A DNA stretch of 64,000 bases from Melieria omissa (taxonomy: Eukaryota; Arthropoda; Insecta; Diptera; Ulidiidae). The position numbers and the translations under genes are program-made. Below are positions 31,926 to 45,198 of this stretch, in pieces. Location of the stretch: positions 20,663,557 to 20,727,556 of the forward strand of contig OZ020270.1 of the NCBI GenBank assembly GCA_963971225.1, given 5' to 3'. The notes below the pieces were generated by a model. It saw only the letters and a list, made by a program, of their open reading frames with translations, was not told the DNA's origin and ran no database searches. Numbering within the stretch: position 1 is the stretch's first letter; each line of letters begins with the position of its first letter.

Positions 31926-32556
31926 CGCGGCGGCGGCGGTGAAATAGCCATTAAAAACTAAATATTTGGAGGTTGGAATACGTATGCGTTAGAGCAGAGC
32001 AACTACACTTTTCTTAATACGCAAAAGATGTGTGTTAGAGTGAAACAAAAAATCACACGTACACGAGAGTTTCGGTCAGTTTTTTCACACCGCCTGTACA
32101 AAAATGATAGAAACTTCGTTCGGAGAGCTGACCGAAACTCCGGTCAGGCATGTCGGTCATATGACCGACCATATGACCGTCACTGTTCTTGTAGGGTATG
32201 TATATCTTTTTCGCTTGTACGCATGCATCTATTTTCATTTCCTCTTTCTCAGTTAAGTGATGCCATGCAAAATTATTTGTGATCAAATCTTTAAATAAGA
32301 ATTGAAACAACAATTAAATTGTGAATAGTTAGAATAAATCAATAAATCAAGTAAATAAAGTACTAATTTTTAGGAAATTTTTGTAATGTGACGTTTTGTA
32401 ATGTGACGCACAATGAAAATGATTTTATTTGATGTTATATTCGTTATTATTTACGTCGTTATATTTTATTGTTTGTGTGGCAACTTTTGGTGAGGTTTGA
32501 ATTCACTGATATTTTTACATTTAACTGTGACTGTTGGAAATTTTTAAAAAGTGAAA
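31926..32556. other. DNA upstream of the hAT transposase, no gene seen
   Basis: Contains clustered GGTCA/TGACC motifs, including CGGTCATATGACCGACCATA near 32150, as do positions 31705-31800. These may be subterminal repeats of a hAT element, but clear ends and an 8-bp duplication were not found. Confidence 0.4.
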
Positions 32557-34021
32557 ATGTCGGAAATTAAGCGCAAAACAAGTAAAATGTGGGGGAATGT
32601 CTTACTAGCAATCGTAAGGAAGAAATTGATAGTGCTTTGCTTAATTTATTTACAAAAAGCTACCTATCATTTCGCATAGTTGAGGAAGAATCGTTTAAAT
32701 TATTTGTAACTTCACTAAACTCACACTATGAGATACCGACTAGGCATACGATTTCTCGTACATTAATACCTGCGTTGTACGAGAAATGCAAGCTTCAGGT
32801 TCGAGCTTTGATCAAAGAAGCTCGAAAAGTGTGCATTACAACTGACTGCTGGACGTCAACTGCTGACGGGAACATGGCAGTCACTGCGCACTACGTAGAT
32901 AATAACTTTTGTATGAAGTCTGTGTTGTTAGAGTGTTCAAATGTCAGAATTAGTCATTCTTCAGAAAATTTGGCCGCTGAATTAAGTAGAGTTGTTTTAG
33001 ACTGGGGTGTGCAAAGCAATGTATTACTGGCGGTTTCTGATAATGCAGCCAATATAAAAAGCGCATTAGAGCAAAAATTACATTGGAAAAATCTTAGGAT
33101 GTTTGGCACACACAATTAATTTAATTGCGGTTAATTGTTTTAAAAAAAATTTAGAAGTGTCCCTTGCTATAGACAAAATTAAAACGGTCGTATGGTTTTT
33201 TAAAAGAAGTACTATTTCTGCATTAAAGTTGCAAAACTATCAACGAAGCCAGGGGCAAGTCCCTTTGAAGTTGATACAAGATACTCCGACAAGGTGGAAC
33301 AGTACTTTCTACATGTTAGAAAGATACTTACGCTTGGAGGACGCTGTGAAGGCTACAATAGCTCTAATAGCTACAGACTTGCCAGTATTGTCTCAAAGTG
33401 AATTAAATGAAATAAAATTCTGCGCAAACCATTTATGCCATGCATAAAAACTGTAATTTTACAGGTGCAAAAGGATCTTCGAGACCGACTCGGTAACGTG
33501 GGGAGGAGTAAAACCTTGTGCGATAGTACTTTTTGTGATCCTATGTTCAAAACCATTCCATTTAAAGAAATAGGTATTATAGATAGTACAAAGTCCAGGT
33601 TAATTTCTGAAGTTGCTGACCAAATTTCCTTAGAAATGCACAACCAATTTGAAGTAGCCCAAGCAACTGAAACTAGCGTAGATGAGTTTTCTGTTTGGTT
33701 TTCCTTTGACAAAGCTGCTGCTTCTGTTATCCCTCAACAGCAACCTCTAAGGAAATAATTGAGGTACAGAGGTATTTAGATTCTGGAATTATCTCTAGAC
33801 AGCAAGATCCGTTTGAGTGGTGGCGAACGAATAAATATTTATTTCCATATTTAGCCAAAATTGCTCAGGAGAAATTATGTGCTTTATACACATCTGTACC
33901 CTGTGAGAGAATTTTTTCCAAAGCAGGTTTAATAATTTCTGATAGACGTACTCGTTTAAATACAGGGAAAACGGCAATGCTTCTTTTCTTGAATGCTACC
34001 TCCAGATATTTAGAAAATTAA
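32557..34021 (+). pseudogene. hAT transposase (ZBED type), decayed
   Basis: Start at ATG 32557 (MSEIKRKTSKMWG). The BED zinc finger that should follow is missing. The catalytic RNase H-like region includes CITTDCWTSTADGNMAVTAHY (about 32838) and SDNAANI (about 33038), then DTPTRWNSTFYMLERYL (about 33280). The dimerisation domain ends with SVPCERIFSKAGLIISDRRTRL (about 33895) and a stop at 34019-34021. Frames change after about 32600, 33100, 33440 and 33758, and part of the middle is deleted. A working hAT transposase cuts DNA ends; this copy cannot be translated whole. Confidence 0.88.
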
Positions 34022-34399
34022 GACATGCGTGCACTCACAGACCAAATATTTATATATTAGGGCGGTTTAATTTTTTTTGATGAAGCGTATAGCAAAAACG
34101 TAATCTATAGGTGATTCTGAGAAATTTTGTTCAAGAGAACATAGCTCTAAGTCGGACTGGGAGCCCCCCAAAATTTCAAAAAAAGTAATAACAATTTTAA
34201 AGGCACAAATAATTCGCACGATCACCAATAACAACCACATAAGGAGCACAGTGTACAACGAAAATGTGAGCAACAACAACCACAGCAGAGCAGCGGTCAG
34301 TAGCGTGGGAGTAGCGGCATACACGGCAGCAGCGAGCGCTACGTGGGAGCACCCGACTTTAAGTATTGTCTGTCCCCTTGACAATACCGGCTGTAAGTT
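34022..34399. other. Unassigned DNA between hAT and RTE remnants
   Basis: Begins near TATATTAGGGCGGTTTAA (34053), which resembles the complement of 46508-46525, and holds a CAACAACAACC tract near 34265. No gene seen. Confidence 0.35.
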
Positions 34400-37080
34400 G
34401 ATTAATTACTTACTTACTTAACTGGCCATAACAACCCGTTATCGGGTTACGGCCTGCCGCAAAACTTCTCTCCAGGCGCCTCTGCTTCGCGCGCGCCTTC
34501 TCCAGTTGGTCACACCAAGAGATACCAGAGCCTCTTCCACTTGGTCCTTCCACCGGAGACACGGCCTCCCTCTTCGCCGTCGACCTCCAACCATCGCATC
34601 GAATACCTTTTTCGCCGGAGCTTCGTCCTCCATGCGGCAGACATGACCGAGCCAGCGTAGCCGCTGGATGTTAATTCGCTGCGCTACGTCCATGTCCTTC
34701 TACAGCTCATACAGCTCGTTATTGGTTCGTATGCGATAGTCGTCCGAACCGGGCCGAAGATTTTGCGAAGCACCTTCCTCTCGAACACTCCAAGGGCCGC
34801 TATGTCGTTTCGTGTCATTGTCCATGCTTCAGCGCCATAGAGGAGCACGGGCAAGATAAGCGTCCTATAGAGTGAAAGTTTTGTCGGTCGAGAGAGGTCT
34901 CTACTTCTCAATTGCCTACCGAGACCGTAGTAGCACCTGTTGGCAAGAGTTATCCTTCGCTTTATCTCCAGACTGACATCATTGCTGCTGTTGATGGCGG
35001 TGCCAAGGTAGACGAATTCCTTGACAACTTCAAAAGCATACCTGTCGGCCTCGACGTGAGACCCTAGCCGCTGCGAGTCCCTGCGTGTAGACAGCATATA
35101 CTTCGTCTTGCCCTCATTTACCACCAGACCCATTTTGGCAGATTCTCTTTCGATAGCCGCAAAGGCAGCGGTGACATCTCGCTTGTTACGTCCGATGACA
35201 TCAATATCATCAGCGTAAGCAAGGAGCTGGACACTTTTGTTGAAAATTGTGCCATTACGATGTACACCGGCCTTGCGCAGAACTCTCTCCATGGTGAAGT
35301 TGAAGAGGTCGCAGGACAAAGGATCGCCCTGTCTGAAACCTCGAACGGTATCAAAGGGGTCGGAGAGGTCACTTCCAACCTTGACGGAGCTGCGCGTATT
35401 GCTCAACGTCGCTCTGCAAAGTCTAACGAGCTTTGCAGGGATACCCAGTTCAGACAATGCGGCATATAGGCGATCCCTTATCGGGCTATCGAATGCTGCC
35501 TTGTAATCGATGAAGAGATGGTGTGTATCGATTTGGTTCTCATGGGTCTTCTCCAGGATTTGGCGTAGAGTGAATATCTAGTCGATGGTGGACTTACCAG
35601 GTCTAAAGCCGCACTGATAAGGTCTAATCAGCGCCTTGGCGAGTGGCTTTAGTTTTTCACATAATACGCTCGTCAGGACCTTGTATGCAATGGGAAGTAG
35701 GCTGATACCCCTGTAGTTGGCGCATATTGTTGGGTCGCCTTTCTTCAGCACAGGACAAAGGGCACTGCGGTTCCAATCGTTGGGCATTCGTTCCTCCAGC
35801 CATATTTTGCAAATGAGCTGATGCATGCACCCAATCAGCTCACCGCCGCCGGCCTTGAACAATTCAGCTGGTAGCCCATCCGGCCCTGCAGCTTTGTTGT
35901 TCTTGAGTCGCTGGATAGCGACCCGGACCTCGTCATGGCTGGGCGGTGGCACATCCACACCGTCGTCGTCGATTGGTGCCATCTGGACATCTTCACCACT
36001 GGCGGTATTGTTTCCTTCGTCGCCTGCGAGCAGCTTGGTGAAGTGCTCCTTCCACAACCTCAGCACACCCTGCGCATCCGTAACCAGATCCCCGTTTTCG
36101 TCTCTGCAAGAAGATGCCCCGGGCTTAAATCCTTCCGTGAGACGCTTAACTTTTTGGAAGAATTTTCGGGCGTCATTCCTGCTCCTGCACTCCTCGATTT
36201 CCTCACGCTCGCGCCTTTCTTGCTCCCGTTTCTTGCGTCTAAAAAGGCACTTCTCTTTCTTCCTCTCCTCACGGTATTTTTCTGTCATGGCTCGCGTGGC
36301 GGCCGCATTCCTCACTGCAGTGGCTGCGCGACACTCTTCATCGTACCATTGGTTTTTTTGTGGTGGGCGTCGAAAACCAAGGACATTTTCTGCGGCGGCG
36401 CGCATAGAGTGGGATAAGTGAGCCCATAATCCGCCGATGTCATCAGGTGGAGAGGGGGAGCGACCGAGCTGGTTGGAGAGTTGAGCGGAGTAGGCTTCGG
36501 CTACCCCTTGTGATCGCAGCTTACTGATGTCAAGCTTTCTTCGCAAACTAGGTTGTGCGGTCTTCGCTGCGCAAAGACGCATGCGTACCTTGGCTACAAC
36601 AAGGTAGTGGTCCGAGTCGATGTTGGGTCCTCGGAACGTGCGCACATCTAGAATGCTAGAAGCATGCCTTCCATCAATCACAATGTGATCAATCTGGTTG
36701 CGGGTGGATTGATCGGGGGATAACCAGGTGGCCTTGTGGATATCGAGGTGCTGGAATCTGGTGCTACTAACTACCATGTTTCGTGCCGCGGCGAAATCGA
36801 TCAGCCTCAGACCGTTGTTCGAAGTGGTCCCATGGAGGCTGAACTGCCCGACTGTGGGGCCAAAGATGCCTTCTCGCCCGACCTTTGCGTTGAAGTCCCC
36901 GAGGACAATTTTGACGTCGTGGGCCGGGCACCTGTCGTAGACATCCTCGAGCTTCGCATAGAAGGCATCCTTGGTCGCATCGTCCTTCTCTTCCGTCGGG
37001 GCGTGCGCGCAAATTAGGCTGATGCTAAAGTATTTAGCTTTGATGCGGATCGAAGCCAGCCGTAAGTAGATTTGTTTCAT
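34400..37080 (-). mobile_element. RTE-type LINE, 5'-truncated
   Basis: On the minus strand: endonuclease, reverse transcriptase, then a short 3' region ending in a TAAG repeat tail (34402-34420). A microsatellite tail and the order of motifs fit the RTE clade. The 5' end is cut inside the endonuclease, typical of LINE insertion. No clear target duplication was found. Confidence 0.85.
34439..37080 (-). pseudogene. RTE-type ORF: endonuclease and reverse transcriptase with two stops and a frameshift
   Basis: From 37080 downward: ICAHAPTEEKDD, VLGDFNAKVGREG (catalytic D, N), NQIDHIVIDGR and SDHYLVV, the endonuclease style of CFDP2/RTE elements. The N-terminal endonuclease residues are lost. The reverse transcriptase follows: NNKAAGPDGLPAELFK (about 35890), YQCGFRPGKSTID, GFRQGDPLSC and LLAYADDIDVIG (YADD box near 35210). 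A TAG at 35579-35577 interrupts a frame that continues in register to 34684. A one-base indel near 34745 and a second TAG near 34700 precede the end domain (RLRWLGHVCRM), which stops at 34439. Confidence 0.88.
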
Positions 37081-37716
37081 TTTTTATAACGAGCGGATTT
37101 TTTTTTAACGAGTGGATCCCTACACTGTATATCACCTATATACAGGACCAACCAGCTCGGTCATAGTCGCACTGGTAGTCGGAACATACCTTGCATATGT
37201 ACATTTTCCCATATGTACATATGTAAATAGTGCCGCTGACCTCTCCGTGCAGTTCCACATACTTACAGTGGCACTACATGAAACTTTTTATGTAGTACAC
37301 TGGAGTGAACAAAATAAGTTGTGGAATAAGTTCACTTGTAAATTGTATTTTCTTAACGACTTTAAGAAAAATAATTATATGCTTGTTGTTTCCAATTACT
37401 TTAGAGAAATTTCTTCGTTTTCCTGTGTAACAACGCAATTTTTTTCCTCAAAAATCGTCAGCTTGTTTTCCCATCATAAAATTTATCGTGTGTTCCCTCA
37501 AAACCCCTCTGAGGTGATACACTTCGAAAAATTGCTTGCATTTTTCGTGAATGCGCTCCAGTTTGCGACATTTCTAGTCGGTTTTGCGCAACATTTGTTG
37601 ACAATTCGAATATCTTTTGAATTCTGTTGGTGTTTGATTCTCAACTTTCGCCTCCTGGACCCATCAACCATCGAGTTATTTGTTTATTTCAATTTTAAAT
37701 TATTCTCAATTCCGAC
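37081..37716. other. DNA before the BEL/Pao gag remnant, no gene seen
   Basis: Contains CATATGTACAT-type palindromic steps near 37192-37212. It may hold the 5' LTR and leader of the BEL/Pao remnant, but no matching LTR was found at its 3' side. Confidence 0.35.
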
Positions 37717-38935
37717 ATGCCGATTCAAAAATCATTCGAACAGTCTCATGATCTCTCCATGAGCATTTTTAATTTCGAAGCGGACAATTTGGTCCACTTT
37801 TGTTCCAAATTCTCTTCTGCTCCTATCGAAGAGTTAACGCCCGCAATCCTCAAAGCGTATTTAGCCGATCTCAATGGCTATTATGCGGATCTGAAGGCAG
37901 CTTTTTTGCAAGTCGGCATCACCGACTGATAACGACCTGCCTAAAACTTTTAAGTTGATTGCTCGCTCCAAAATGGAACTGTGCCGAGAACGGGTGTACG
38001 AAACCATGACCCAGATTTCGGACCTCATGGACGTTCAGAAACCTCCTCTTGCTGAAACCACTCGTCCAGCAGAAATCCCCTTCCCTTCTGCAACAGAGCA
38101 GGCAAGTAATTCTATTTGCCTGAATGTCCCTCCTTGCGACACCGAAATCTTCTCCAGTGGGTATGAAGAGTGGCCGTCCTTCCGCGACATGTTTTCGGCG
38201 GTTTATATTAACCACCCGAAGCTCACCTCTGCACAAAAGTTATATCACCTCCGATATAAAACAACCGGAAAGGCTATCGCCATTGTTAGGCAGTATCCAT
38301 TGAGCGACTCAAACTTCGAATTGGCATAGAATGCGCTGAAGTTCCGATTCGAAAATAGGCGCATTCTGGTTGATAAACAGGTCAACACGCTCTTGAGCCT
38401 CCCTCAAGTAGCTGTTGAAGACAGTGAAGCGCTGCAAAACCTTCAAAATGCAGTGAACAATTCTCTGTCCGTCTTATCTTCTCAAGACGTCTCGACAGAG
38501 GGTTGGGACCCGATCCTGGTCTATATTTGTTCAACAAAACTCCCGGAAGAGACTTTATCCCTGTGGGAACAGTCCTTTAGTTCCCGAAAAGATCTTCCAA
38601 CTTGGGAGCAAATGAACTCTTTCTTGACCAGTAGATATGAGGTCGTGGAAAGACTAAATCTTATGGGGCCGACCAAGTCCGTGTTTTCTCACAATCGGGA
38701 TCATAAAGGAGCTCAAAACTTAGCTGAGGGCAGATGGACTTTCCTGTGTCCGGTTTGTAGCGCGGCTCATGCGCTTAAACTATGCTCGAAGTTCAAAAAG
38801 TTATCTGTTTATGATCGAGTAGAGCCAGTACGAGCCCACAACTTGTGCACGAGCTGCCTGTTTCATACTCACTTGAAGCGGGATTGCACAAGTAGACACA
38901 CGTGTTCGCAATGTCAGAAGCAGCATCACTCTATG

Positions 38936-39353
38936 TGTTACGCCGCCTTCCCGTACACGCTCTGTTACGCCGCCGCGACGAGTGATCAGGCAACGCCGTC
39001 GCGTAGCTGTCGTCGGCGCGGGGTTTCGCCTTCTTCCTTTGCACGCTTGACTGTCATCGCCATCACAACTGACGGATCTTTCTTTTCCGCTGAAGAGCTT
39101 CTGACACGTGAACGTAAAACTTTAGAACTTAAAAATCATACTGAAATTTGAATCTGTGAATTTTTGTTCTTTAATTTTGAATCTTTGTGAGTAGCCATAA
39201 ATTTTGCATATTAGTGGAAACACAAGTGTAAGAAATACATTCCTGTAAAGGGTACGAATATCTTAAAAATAAATTCAATTGCAGATTTTAGCCTGCTTGC
39301 CAAACGTCGGCTGAAAATACTGTTTCACTTTTATGCTCACGCTCGTGCTCACA
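38936..39353 (+). repeat. 5' LTR of the young BEL element
   Basis: 418 bp, TG...CA ends, no difference seen against 45199-45616. TGTTACGCCGCC occurs twice within its first 40 bp. AATAAAT lies near 39270. Confidence 0.93.
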
Positions 39354-39460
39354 ATTCTAAAATACTTGTTGGTTTACTTGTATCATTGGGCTGACGTAAC
39401 AAGTTTAATCGGCCCTAACCTCAATTTCAACTTGGTAAGCACCGCATTGTGGACTGGCAA

Positions 39461-42400
39461 ATGGAGATTCAAGGTAGGCAAGCTCCAACTTCCGACGCAA
39501 CGTTAGCGCATTTAACTACTTCACGCGCTCCTGCTGAATCACCGTCATCGCTTTCGGGTAGTACTACCGTCATCGCTGCACCAACCGGCACATACGCCTC
39601 GACCGGCGCCGTAGCACTCTCTGCTGAGCGCGCGCCAACTGTGGCACACGCGCCAACCGCTGCACATTTGACGAGAGTACAGGCACCCATTGTAGCGTCA
39701 ACTCCGCGCCAGACCACCGGGCAGCCTGTTTCCCGTAATGAGGAAAGCAACGCACTAGCGACTGAAGTTTCACCTTCCCGTACACGCTCTGGGACTCTTC
39801 GTGTAGGTAAAGGGCAAAAGCGTGCACGCGTAACGCGCAACGACATCGCCATCAACGAGGCGGAAGTAGCTGGATCGCAGGCTACGATGTATCCTTCCAC
39901 GACCACGTCTACAGCGAATGCATTATTAGTACCTACTGCAAAGGGTGCTCCAGGAATGAACATTCCAAGTAGTTTAAATGCGGGATTTGCTGGTCTTGGA
40001 CTTCAAAACGCCATTACTGCGTCCCAACCACAACACAGCATGCATAATATATTTGGAGCAACGTATGCTTCCCCGAGTGAAGCTGTAACACAATCGAACA
40101 TTTTCTTCAAAGGTGGACCCCACGTCAGCGGTATTTTCTCTAGCAGCATACCCACCGCAGCTAACGCTCCAAATACTTCGATTTTTTCACATGCTCCATT
40201 TCATTCTAGTGGTACTTTCCCTGGTAGTCTACCCGGTGCCGCTGGCGTATCAAATATTTCGACATTTTCGCGTGCGGTGGCGCCAACAATTGCGCCCATT
40301 CCTAGTATACAACAGGGGCCACACACCTATGTAAACCATTCCACGGGTTTTGCTGCGGGTCTACAAGGCAACGGTACTTTCAATTTCGCAGCGCCGATGT
40401 CTTCGCATAATGCGAGTGTCGCACATAATCTACATTACACCAACGCCCCTTATGCACAGCATTCGATGGCAGACATTACACTCTCTTCTTCAAATATCGC
40501 TGCGCGGCAGGTGATGAGTAAAGATTTACCGATTTTTTCTGGAAACCCCGAAGATTGGCCAATTTTTATAACAAATTATATTCAGTCAACCGAAAGATGC
40601 GGATTCACCGACCAGGAAAACTTGATACGATTGCAAAAATGTCTTAAAGGTGCTGCTTTGGAAGCGGTGCGGGGAAAGCTTATGATGCCTAGTACGGTGT
40701 CGTATGCAATTGAGACTCTACGAATGCTTTATGGTAGGCCCGATGTCATCCATCAGTCTCTGCAGCGCAAGTTGAGGGCGCAGCCAAACGTAAAAATGGA
40801 AAATATGGAAACCTTGATAAGCCTCTCCTTGGCGGTGCAAAATTATCGGGCAACTATGCAGGCGATTGATTTAGGAGATTATTTGAATGACCCCATGCTT
40901 CTCAACGAGCTGCTGATGAAATTGCCCAGCGACTTACGGTTAGATTGGGGTTGCTATAGGTTGGTTCGTCCTCGTGTTGACATAACGATCTTTGATGAGT
41001 GGCTTTTCAATTTAGCTACTTGCGCGAGTCAAGTCACGTCATTGAGCTATGCGGCTAGGCCAACCACTGTGAGCGAAGAGAGGAAAAGTGTTCGACAGAA
41101 GCAGCATGAGAGAGTAATGGTACATGACGTCACGGTTAGCGAACGAGAAAAAAGTAGTTGCCCGAAATGTTTAAAGGAGCATTGCATTACGGAATGTGAA
41201 CAATTTCGTGCACTTAAAACAGACATGCGTTGGAAATTTATTAGAGAGGCAAAATTGTGCATACGCTGTTTCAAGAAGCACCTGATTCGCCGTTGTAACT
41301 CTAAACAACAATGTGGGGTGGATGGCTGCCAGCGATCGCATAATCCACTTTTACATACACTACCTCGTGAGCGTTCTGTTACTTCTACAGTAAAGGAAGC
41401 TGATGTCGACGCGGTACGAAATGTTGTTTTGTTTCATTCTAAAGATCATAGGCAAGCAGTATTTCGCTATATTGGTGTATCTCTTCATGCCAATGGAAAA
41501 TCTGTCAACACGTGGGCCTTTATTGATGAAGGTTCCGCCTGTACTCTTATGGAGCAAGACTTGGCGACGCAGCTGGGTATTGCCGGCCCAACGGAGGAGT
41601 TGTGTTTGCAATGGACAGGTGACATTCAACAACATGAAACGAATTCTCAATCTGTGTCGCTGTACATTTCTTCACAATTGCCTCATGCCAAAAAATTTTA
41701 TATGAAGAATGTGCGCACCTTAACTACACTTAAGCTTCCTGTACAATCGCTAGACATTACTACCATATCTGCACGGGAACATCTAAAAGACCTACCAATT
41801 GTCCCGTACGTCGCGGCACGAGCACGGATCCTTATCGGTTTGGACAATTTAAAGCTTGTTATTCCCCAAGAAACTCGACAAAGCGAACGTGACGACCTTG
41901 TGGCGGCGCGGTGCAAAATCGGTTGGTCTGTGTATGGGCGTGGCGATGTAAATAAAGATATCTCCACACGACTAATGCACATTTGTGTTTGTAATGGCGA
42001 TAAGCGCCTGGAAGAGCTAGTAAAGTCACACTTTTCGTTGGAGGCGGTTGGTATTCGTGAAGCAGCGCCACTCGTTTCTAAGGAAGTCGAGCGCTCGCAG
42101 CGCATAATGACGGCCACAACAAAGTACCTTTCTCTGGAGAAACGATGGGAAACTGGACTTCTTTGGAAGCATGACCAGGTGGAACTACCCGACTCCCTAC
42201 CAATGGCACGCCGGCGTTTACGATGCCTTGAGGCCAAAATGACTCGCGATCCGGATTTAAAGAAATTTATGATTGACACCATCCACGATTATGAGGAGAA
42301 AGAGTACATAAGAAAATTAAAGGCACATGAAATTTGCGCGGGTGGCAAAGCCTGGTATATCCCGATGTTTACCGTTTCCAATCCTAATAAAAACAAAAAA

Positions 42401-45159
42401 CGATTGGTCTGGGATGCAGCGGCGGCAGTAAATAATGTCGCCCTTAATTCTGCTCTTATGAAAGGGCCTGACTTGCTTAGATCGCTAGTAGGTGTGCTGA
42501 TGCGTTTTCGCGAGGGGCCCATAGCGTTTTCAGGCGACATACGTGAAATGTTTCACCAAGTGCGCATCAGAAAAGAAGACCAAGCAGCACAACAGTTCCT
42601 GTGGCGAGACGGCGATAACTCAAAGACACCGGAGGTGTACGTAATGCAGGTGATGACATTTGGAGCAACATGCTCACCCACTCTAGCAAATTTTGTAAAG
42701 AATAAAAATGCACTTCGATTCCAACAAGAGCTTCCTACGGCGGTTAAGGCCATTTTAGAAAATACATACGTAGATGATTGGCTACAAAGTGCCCAGCGAG
42801 AACGTGATATGATCGAACTGGCCACTACTGTACGAAAAATCCATGCTGAAGGTGGGTTTGAAATGCGAAGTTGGGTTTCGAACTCCAAAGACGTTTTGCT
42901 CGCATTAACCGGTAAGAGTGAACAGGTTGATAAATATATTGAGCAGCCGGATGAGTATCAAGAAAAAGTTTTGGGAATGTGGTGGTCGCCGGGGCCTGAC
43001 GTATTACGATATTTTGTAAAATTTCCACAAGAGGTTTTCGACGAAGGCGTTATACCAACAAAACGACAGATTTTGAGGATCGTCATGACAGTATTTGACC
43101 CATTGGGCCTCTTGGGTTTCTTCATCGTTCATGCGAAAATATTGATGCAAGAAATTTGGCGTTCCGGTGTAACATGGGATGAGCCCATTCGACAAGAAGA
43201 ACGGGAAAAATGGTGGCGATGGATACGTTGCTTGCGTTTTATTCGGGAAATGCGAATTCCACGTTGTTATAACTCGGTACGTTCAGCAGAGCGGATTGAA
43301 CTACACGTTTTTGTAGATGCAAGTACAGATGCCTACGCCGCTGCAGTTTACTTGCGCGCCATAAAAAACAATAAAATTGCTTGCAGTCTAGTGGCCTCGA
43401 AAACACGTTTGTTGCAGTTCGCATAGGTGAAATACTCGAGGAATCCCACATCCAAGAGTGGAGATGGGTCCCTTCCTCGGACAATGTTGCAGACGAGGCC
43501 ACCAAATGGTACGCCCATCCGGAATTCAACAACGAATCCAGGTGGTTCGTCGGGCCTAACTTTTTGCACTTGCCTGAGGAGTCGTGGCCAAAAACAGACC
43601 TCAACGGCGCTGGGGAAAACACGCATGACCTAGTCGGTCACATGCACGTGAAGCGCCCTATCTCACCGTCGTTAGCAGTCATTAGTCCCGATCCGATGCG
43701 CTTTAGTAGGTGGGAAAAACTGCGAAGTGCTCAAAGGTATGTTTTGAAGTTTCTACGCATATTATTGCAGAAATACAGACGACGCGCTAAAGTTGTAAGT
43801 TTAGCCGAACTAAGTGACATGAAGAGCATCGAGTATGTCGTCATACGGAACTGCCAAGAAGAGGTATTTGCAGAAGAGATAAAGCGCCTACTTCTCGGCG
43901 AGCCGATATCGCGTAAGAGTGCGATCTACAAATATTCGCCTTACTTAGACGACTTTGAGATGCTTAGAGTGAAGGGAAGACTTGATGCCATGCGAGATGC
44001 TGATTACGATACGCGGCGGCCGATAATTTTACCTCGTCATCATCAGGTAACTTATCTTATTACCGACTTTTATCACCGTAAATTCCATCATCACCACAAT
44101 GAGATCGTGGTAAACGAAATGCGGCAGCGCTATAGCGTGCCTGGCTTGAGGGCACAGGTCCGTGAAACCGCTAAGAAGTGTCAACTGTGTCGTAACAACC
44201 GCGCACTCCCTCAACCTCCGGAAATGGCAGGCTTGCCACCCGAAAGACTTGCTACGTTTTCGCAACCATTCACCAACACGGGTGTCGACTACTTCGGTCC
44301 ATTTGAAATAGTTATTGGCAGGCGTCGAGAGAAGCGATGGGCAGTGTTATTCACATGCCTCACCGTTCGCGCTGTGCATTTGGAAATAGCCCCTTCGCTT
44401 GCTACTGACTCCTTCCTGCTAGTACTGAAGCAATTTATCGCCCGACGCGGCGCGCCACGATGCATTTGGTCGGACAATGGCACGAATTTCCGCGGAGCGA
44501 GCCGCATCCTACAGAGCGAAATCGAGCGCCTCTCGGCAAATGAACTTAAACATCGTTACCCTGAAATCGAGTGGCATTTTATACCCCCTGCCACACCACA
44601 TATGGGGGGCTGTTGGGAAAGAATGGTCCGTTCTGTGAAATCTGTGCTGCTGGACATTATACCGACAACAGGTTTACGCGAAGAAGTGCTAAGGGCAGCT
44701 ATGGCCGATGTGGAGCACATCCTAAACTCACGTCCTCTTACCTACGTTCCCCTCGATTCGCCGGAAATGGAAGCATTAACGCCTAATCACTTTCTCGTAG
44801 GCAGCTCCAGTGGAATACGGGAGCATGAGGCGGCAACTGGGGATGGTGGTACCCTGAACAGAAACTTTCGAATCGCCTCCCAGCTTGCTGATCAATTCTG
44901 GAAGCGTTGGATCCGGGAGTATGCACCATGCCTCACACGACGATCCAAATGGTTTCAAACCCCTCCCGATCCAATCAAAGTAAATGACGTCGTTATTATC
45001 GTCGATGATAACGCAAAGCGAAACACCTGGAGGAAAGGAGTCGTCATCGATGTCAAGTGCGCCAAAGATGGAGTGGTACGCAGCGCAATTGTCCGAACAG
45101 CTGACGGACTGCTCACCAGACCCTCGGTGAAGCTGGCGAAACTTGATCTAAGAGAGTAA
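39461..45159 (+). pseudogene. BEL gag-pol polyprotein, frame broken by a deletion in RNase H
   Basis: The first in-frame ATG is 39461. A low-complexity A/T/S-rich N-terminus (about 340 aa) precedes DUF1759 (LPIFSGNPEDWPIFITNY, about 40530). Then come zinc knuckles CPKCLKEHCITEC and CIRCFKKHLIRRC (41160-41300), a DUF1758 protease FIDEGSACTLM (about 41520), and reverse transcriptase FSGDIREMFHQV (about 42530) with YVDDWLQS (about 42770). RNase H starts at HVFVDASTDAYAAAVY (about 43303). At about 43405 tens of codons are missing and the frame changes, giving a stop at 43424. From about 43400 the second frame carries the RNase H end (WVPSSDNVADEAT), integrase with GVDYFG, SDNGTNF and WERMVRSVK (D, D, E; 44284-44630) and a DUF5641-type tail, to 45159. 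Confidence 0.9.
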
Positions 45160-45185
45160 ACCCCGTTCGTTGAAGCACAAAGTTT

Positions 45186-45198
45186 ACGGAGGAGGGGA
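45186..45198 (+). other. Polypurine tract of the young BEL element
   Basis: ACGGAGGAGGGGA directly before the 3' LTR. Confidence 0.8.

Noticed and set aside
39469..39963. Long minus-strand open frames opposite gag of the BEL element
   Set aside because: Shadow frames of a low-complexity A/T/S/P-rich coding strand; no domain.
39461..43426. A single 1.3-kb-codon host gene with protease and polymerase domains (possible domestication)
   Set aside because: Flanking identical LTRs, a target duplication and the polypurine tract show it is a recent BEL element.
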